A stretch of 64,000 bases of DNA from an uncultured Sphingomonadaceae bacterium. GTDB lineage: Bacteria > Pseudomonadota > Alphaproteobacteria > Sphingomonadales > Sphingomonadaceae. A program made the translations under genes and the position numbers. The notes beneath the pieces are model-generated. The model was not told the origin of the DNA and did no database searches. It saw nothing but the letters and a program-made list of their open reading frames with translations. Positions 62,776-64,000 of the stretch are shown one piece after another. Every line of letters begins with the position of its first letter. Position 1 is the stretch's first letter. Location of the stretch: the NCBI GenBank assembly GCA_947496865.1, contig CANMEE010000001.1, forward strand, positions 1,665,501 to 1,729,500, given 5' to 3'.

Positions 62776-63291
62776 CTACATCCCCATATAGTCCTTCTTG
62801 CCCACGGGAACACCTTGTGCTCGCAGCAGATTATAAGTCGTGGTGACATGGAATAACAGGTTGGGGAGGTAAAAGCTTAACACATAGGTCTGACCGTCAA
62901 GATCGATTGTCTGTTCGGGGCCAACGGGCATTGTAATCAACATGGTCGCATTGCCGTCAATTGTTGCGTCATCGGCTTCACTAACCTTCGTCGCGCATTC
63001 GGCGATGCGAGCGATCAACGCGTCAAATGTGTCACCTTCCATCGGCAAATTGGGCAAGTCATCAGTTGCGACACCAGACATGCGAGCGGCCCCGCGGACA
63101 GCAAATTCGGTGATCATCTGCACCTGCCACTTCATGTCATGCATGTCAGGAAATAGCCTGTTGTCGAGAAAAGCCTCTTGGGCCGTGCCGGTGGCTTCCG
63201 TGTGAGCTTTTGCTTTTGCCAATATGTTGGTTAGACCGCGAAAAGCTTGGGCGGTAGAGGATTTGAAAATATGCGAAAGGGCTATGGTCAT
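62776..63291 (-). CDS. DUF1993 family protein
   Basis: A 171-residue four-helix protein related to the DinB/DUF1993 group: RGLTNILAKAKAHTEATG, NRLFPDMHDMKWQVQMITEFAVRGAARMSG and LPNLLFHVTTTYNLLRAQGVPVGKKDYMG are the typical blocks. The His residues in DMHDMKWQ and LLFHVTTTYN could bind metal as in DinB-like enzymes. AAGGA precedes ATG 63291. Confidence 0.87.
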   Translation of the reverse strand: MTIALSHIFKSSTAQAFRGLTNILAKAKAHTEATGTAQEAFLDNRLFPDMHDMKWQVQMITEFAVRGAARMSGVATDDLPNLPMEGDTFDALIARIAECATKVSEADDATIDGNATMLITMPVGPEQTIDLDGQTYVLSFYLPNLLFHVTTTYNLLRAQGVPVGKKDYMGM

Positions 63292-63337
63292 TGTTGATCC
63301 TTGATAGCGGAGATTGGTTTGCTGGTTTTTCGGCGTA

Positions 63338-63754
63338 TCACATTAGGTTAAAAAGAAGAAATCCTCCCAGCGCTAGAAATGACCCTAAAGTACCCAAGGC
63401 ACCAAGCACGCGGGCACCGACAAATATCTTACCGTTCTCTGCGCCGTGGGAACCGGCTTCGGTAGATAAGGCAATGGCGTGGAATATCCGGGTTACAACG
63501 AATATGATCGCAATGATCATGATCACTTGACCGGATACGACGGTCATTTCCGCTAGCGCCAGAACAGCAATGAAGATAGCGGCGTTTTCGGCGAAATTGC
63601 CATGCCGTCTTACTTTGCGTTCCATCACCTGATCATCGCCTGTACCCAGGTTAATTCCGGCTTTCCCCCGATGCAATCCGGTGAGCACCATTAAAATGGC
63701 TTGCATGATAATTAACAGGCTACCAGCATAGGCAGAAATAATCGGCACGGTCAT
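63338..63754 (-). CDS. MAPEG family membrane protein
   Basis: A 138-residue protein with four hydrophobic helices and the MAPEG signature in the loop after helix 1-2 (MERKVRRHGNFAENAAIFI: the Arg-x-x-x-N-x-x-E glutathione-binding pattern). The family includes microsomal glutathione transferases and related membrane enzymes. GGAGAA precedes ATG 63754. A GST and a DUF1993 gene lie downstream on the same strand. Confidence 0.87.
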   Translation of the reverse strand: MTVPIISAYAGSLLIIMQAILMVLTGLHRGKAGINLGTGDDQVMERKVRRHGNFAENAAIFIAVLALAEMTVVSGQVIMIIAIIFVVTRIFHAIALSTEAGSHGAENGKIFVGARVLGALGTLGSFLALGGFLLFNLM

Positions 63755-63787
63755 AACGGGTTCTCCATATTCAGGCAGTTTAATGTG

Positions 63788-63807
63788 GGTATTTTTGAGG
63801 TATTTTT
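63788..63807. promoter_or_regulatory. Two GGTATTTTT direct repeats, 11 bp apart
   Basis: GGTATTTTT at 63788-63796 and 63799-63807, about 35 bp upstream of the MAPEG gene and in the region it shares with the divergent LysR-like gene. It could be a regulator site; support is only its repetition and position. Confidence 0.3.
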
Positions 63808-63963
63808 CAGGGACTTTAAGCAGATACTGACTTCTCTATCGGCTAAAAAAACTAAAGTCTAAGGGGTTATCTGCAACCCGATGGTGCAAAAATGAGCCGT
63901 ATATACTGTCTAGAATTGTTGTAAGTTGGTTGCGATCAGGATTGAAAGCGGACGGATTGAGGG

Positions 63964-64000
63964 ATGGATCAAGACATGGATTGGGAGGATATCAAAACAT
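63964..64000 (+). CDS. Probable LysR-family regulator, N-terminus only
   Basis: Only the first 12 codons lie in the window (MDQDMDWEDIKT). MDWEDIKT at the start of a protein is characteristic of LysR-type regulators (usually followed by the recognition HTH). TTGAGGG lies upstream, and ATG 63976 is the alternative start. It is divergent from the MAPEG gene, the usual arrangement for a LysR regulator and its target. Confidence 0.5.
   Translation, partial: MDQDMDWEDIKT

Overview
The window is chromosomal DNA from an alphaproteobacterium, most likely a member of the Sphingomonadales of the Sphingorhabdus/Parasphingorhabdus/Sphingopyxis kind. The order is well supported by gene content: hom, glpX and recJ close together, a class II DAHP synthase, a tonB-exbB-exbD-exbD cluster, a TonB-dependent receptor, a ybjN-proC pair and a sphingomonad-style autotransporter. 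The genus is a guess.

Layout. (1) 1-2295 is AT-rich and foreign-looking. It lies between a 46-bp direct copy of the 3' half of tRNA-Glu (104-149) and the intact tRNA-Glu (2251-2325). It carries a small HTH protein, an unknown 179-residue protein and two very small ORFs, but no integrase. Inverted TTAACCCC repeats near both ends look like integrase arm sites. (2) 2459-10415 is core metabolism and repair: recJ, a flavodoxin-like protein, an Fe-S type uracil-DNA glycosylase, a DUF900 lipoprotein hydrolase, glpX and hom, with two unknown secreted proteins. (3) 10679-13346 is the TonB/ExbB/ExbD/ExbD energy transduction operon, followed by a clear terminator. (4) 13655-20188 holds an ABC exporter, TspO, a BMFP/UbiK protein, YbjN, proC, a MarR regulator divergent from a branched-chain aminotransferase, and tRNA-Gln. 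(5) 20555-24961 is a three-gene signalling operon: OmpR-type regulator, LysM-FecR periplasmic protein and CHASE2 histidine kinase. (6) 24967-35780 holds a lipoprotein, class II DAHP synthase with a small membrane protein, a SleB-type wall hydrolase, a MATE transporter, a DUF2891 lipoprotein coupled to a LytS/LytTR two-component pair, a CoA-transferase, a PilZ protein and a DksA-family protein. (7) 36238-37599 encodes a Ser/Thr/Gly-rich exported protein with a PEP-CTERM-like tail. (8) 37716-39766 is serS-surE, and 55733 onward is an NlpD-type LysM/LytM lipoprotein. In many proteobacteria surE and nlpD are neighbours. Here 16 kb of surface and transport genes lies between them: permease, MFS transporter, small secreted protein, winged-helix/TPR regulator, TonB-dependent receptor and a 2,297-residue autotransporter. 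(9) 56814-64000 holds a K+ channel with an RCK domain, an alpha/beta hydrolase, a phytanoyl-CoA dioxygenase-like protein, DUF1761, an unknown gene divergent from rimO, a GST, DUF1993, MAPEG and the first codons of a probable LysR regulator.

The most interesting observation is in region 8. A 44-bp element with 39 of 44 identities occurs exactly twice that I could find: in the divergent region between the small secreted protein and the winged-helix/TPR regulator (44277-44320), and in the divergent region between the TonB-dependent receptor and the autotransporter (48544-48587). It contains three ATCA-type half-sites spaced 11 and 12 bp apart, the spacing OmpR/PhoB-type winged-helix regulators use. 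I infer a self-contained regulon in which the local regulator controls a secreted protein, a receptor and a giant surface protein.

All domain and family calls rest on motif reading without database searches. Starts were moved from the longest ORF where a ribosome-binding site or family length argued for it, and this is stated in each entry.
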